64,000 nt of DNA, from the NCBI RefSeq assembly GCF_014884385.1, contig NZ_WKFH01000003.1, positions 1,224,001-1,288,000 on the forward strand, given 5' to 3'. Position 1 is the stretch's first letter; each line of letters opens with the position of its first letter. Positions 62,664 through 64,000 of this stretch are shown here, in pieces. Below the pieces are notes generated by a model, which was not told the DNA's origin, searched no databases, and saw only the letters and a program-made list of their open reading frames with translations. This stretch comes from Phycobacter azelaicus (GTDB lineage Bacteria > Pseudomonadota > Alphaproteobacteria > Rhodobacterales > Rhodobacteraceae). A program made the position numbers and the translations under genes.

Positions 62664-64000
62664 TCAGTTGCCGGCAAGCGTCATCCCCTCGACCAGCAGC
62701 GATGGCACCACGCGCGACAGATAGCTGCGCGCATCATTGGCAGGCACGATCCGCATCAGCATCTCAATCAGATTACCCGCGATGGTGCATTCGTTGACCG
62801 GGTAGGCGATTTCGCCGTTTTCCACCCAGAAGCCCGAGGCGCCGCGCGAATAGTCCCCGGTGTTGGGGTTGATGGTCGATCCGATCAGCGAGGTCACCAG
62901 AAGGCCAGTGCCCATGCCCGCGATCAGATCGGCGCGGCTTTGATCGCCCTCGGTCAGCGCAATATTCCAGTTCGACGGTGATGGCACCGAGCCGATGCCG
63001 CGCGCGGCGTTGCCGGTGCTTTGCATGCCCAGCTTGCGGGCCGAGGCCAGATCCAGCGTCCAGCCGGTCAGCACGCCGTTCTCGATAATGGAACGGCGCC
63101 GGGTGGGCAGTCCTTCGCCATCAAAGGGGCGGGAGCCGGCGATCCGGGGGCGGTGTGGATCTTCGATCACCGACAGATGCGCGGGCAGAACCTGCTGGCC
63201 GAGAGAGTCCTTTAGCCAGGAAGAGCCACGCGCAATGGCCGCGCCATTGGCTGCCGACAACAGGTGCCCGATCAAAGAAGAGGAAATCCGCTCGTCGAAC
63301 AGGACCGGATAGCTGCCGGTCTTGGGCTTGCGCGCGCCAAGCCGGGCCACGGCGCGTTCGCCCGCGGTGCGACCTATGTCTTCGGGGCTGCGCAGATCGG
63401 TTTGATAGGTGCGGGAATCGCCATCATAGTCGCGCTCCATCCCGGTGCCGGTGCCGGATATACCTGTGCATGAGGTCGAGCGCCCGGTGCGTGTGTAGCC
63501 GCCTGCAAATCCTGTTGAGGTCGCAAGGTACACCGTGTGGCGGCCATAACCCGCTGCCGCCGACTGTACCTGAGTTACGCCCTTGATGGCCTGGCAGGCA
63601 GCCTCAGCGGCTAGCGCGTCGTCCTGCAGGGCGGCGGGGGCGGGTTCGTCAGCAGGGTCAACGAGATCCAGTGCCGCCAGATCCCAGCCCTTGGCCAGTT
63701 GCTCGGGATTGGCGAGGCCTGCGTAGGGGTCTTCCGGTGCTTCACGAGCCATCGCGACAGCGCGTTCGGCCATGGCCGCGATGGTTTCGGGGCGGCTGTC
63801 CGAGGAGGAGACCTGCGCCTGCCGTTGTCCAATGAAAACCCGCAAGCCCAGATCCGTGCCTTCCGAGCGTTCGGCATGTTCCAGCTTACCCTCGCGCACC
63901 TCAATGCTGAGCGAGGAGCCATCTGCGGCCATTGCATCGGCGGCATCGGCGCCAGCCTTGCGCGCGGCATCGATCAGGGCATGGCAGAGGGTTTCGGGAG
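62664..64000 (-). CDS. pmbA: TldE/PmbA metalloprotease-like protein (partial at the right edge)
   Basis: The reading frame is open from its stop at 62664 to the last base of the window; an internal Met at 63932 is not the true start because the frame continues upstream with ETLCHALIDAARKAGADAADAMAA. The visible part (about 445 residues) carries TldD/PmbA features: GLRVFIGQRQAQVSSSD, VLFDERISSSLIGHLLSAANGAAIARGSSWLKD, GNAARGIGSVPSPSNW and GFWVENGEIAYPVNE. TldD/TldE form a heterodimeric peptidase. PmbA is the non-catalytic-type subunit; the HExxxH motif is not seen, in line with PmbA. First 10-20 residues are missing from the window. Confidence 0.9.
   Translation of the reverse strand, partial: PETLCHALIDAARKAGADAADAMAADGSSLSIEVREGKLEHAERSEGTDLGLRVFIGQRQAQVSSSDSRPETIAAMAERAVAMAREAPEDPYAGLANPEQLAKGWDLAALDLVDPADEPAPAALQDDALAAEAACQAIKGVTQVQSAAAGYGRHTVYLATSTGFAGGYTRTGRSTSCTGISGTGTGMERDYDGDSRTYQTDLRSPEDIGRTAGERAVARLGARKPKTGSYPVLFDERISSSLIGHLLSAANGAAIARGSSWLKDSLGQQVLPAHLSVIEDPHRPRIAGSRPFDGEGLPTRRRSIIENGVLTGWTLDLASARKLGMQSTGNAARGIGSVPSPSNWNIALTEGDQSRADLIAGMGTGLLVTSLIGSTINPNTGDYSRGASGFWVENGEIAYPVNECTIAGNLIEMLMRIVPANDARSYLSRVVPSLLVEGMTLAGN

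Noticed and set aside
1-64000. CRISPR arrays, insertion sequences, prophage or integrative elements
   Set aside because: No regularly spaced repeats, transposase, integrase or phage structural proteins were recognised; gene order looks like a stable core chromosome.

Overview
The window is a gene-dense, GC-rich stretch of an alphaproteobacterial chromosome, almost certainly from the Roseobacter group (Rhodobacterales). Evidence is the RegB/SenC/RegA (Prr) redox triad, a PAS-only DivL relative, a DddL-type DMSP lyase, the neighbourhood mnmE-mnmG-rsmG-parA-parB, and protein sequences resembling Ruegeria/Phaeobacter-type genomes as I remember them. I cannot fix the genus. No insertion sequence, prophage, CRISPR array or rRNA operon is visible; one tRNA gene (Leu-CAG) is present.

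Layout. 0-3 kb: an outer-membrane-type beta protein and ahcY. 3-9 kb: HD nucleotidase, GT61 glycosyltransferase, the divergent redox system (regA and senC minus, regB plus) and divL. 9-18 kb: tsaE-amgK-murU-addB-addA-trxA, mostly overlapping. 18-24 kb: DMSP lyase, tandem Lin0512 proteins, DUF1127 protein, and hslV/hslU split by a membrane protein. 24-30.9 kb: envelope and housekeeping genes, with dnaQ-coaE-aroE-maf all on the minus strand. About 30.86-31.28 kb: a non-coding interval with DnaA-box-like sequences, AT-rich tracts and a perfect CtrA motif, which I read as the replication origin. From there hemJ, rho, mnmE, mnmG, rsmG, parA and parB run on the plus strand, so genes diverge from the presumed origin on both sides. 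Two perfect parS sites lie at the 5' end of mnmG and inside rsmG.

39-54 kb: hemW-rdgB-rph (minus), hrcA-grpE (plus), mutS, a flagellin gene far from other flagellar genes, a malic enzyme with a PTA-like domain, a ribokinase-type sugar kinase, a chemoreceptor and hemN. 54-64 kb: alkane hydroxylase alkB, mutY, dciA-dsbA, a YbaY/META envelope protein, and the minus-strand cluster waaA-lpxK-cysQ-pmbA, whose first gene (pmbA/tldE) runs off the right edge.

The most connected theme is cell cycle and chromosome organisation: a presumed oriC, parABS, CtrA motifs at the origin and in front of divL, plus dnaQ, dciA, addAB, mutS and mutY. CtrA-type control of the origin in a Rhodobacterales genome is the point I would check first. 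Other items worth a look are the DMSP lyase, several strong palindromes between genes, the gene inserted between hslV and hslU, and the isolated flagellin.
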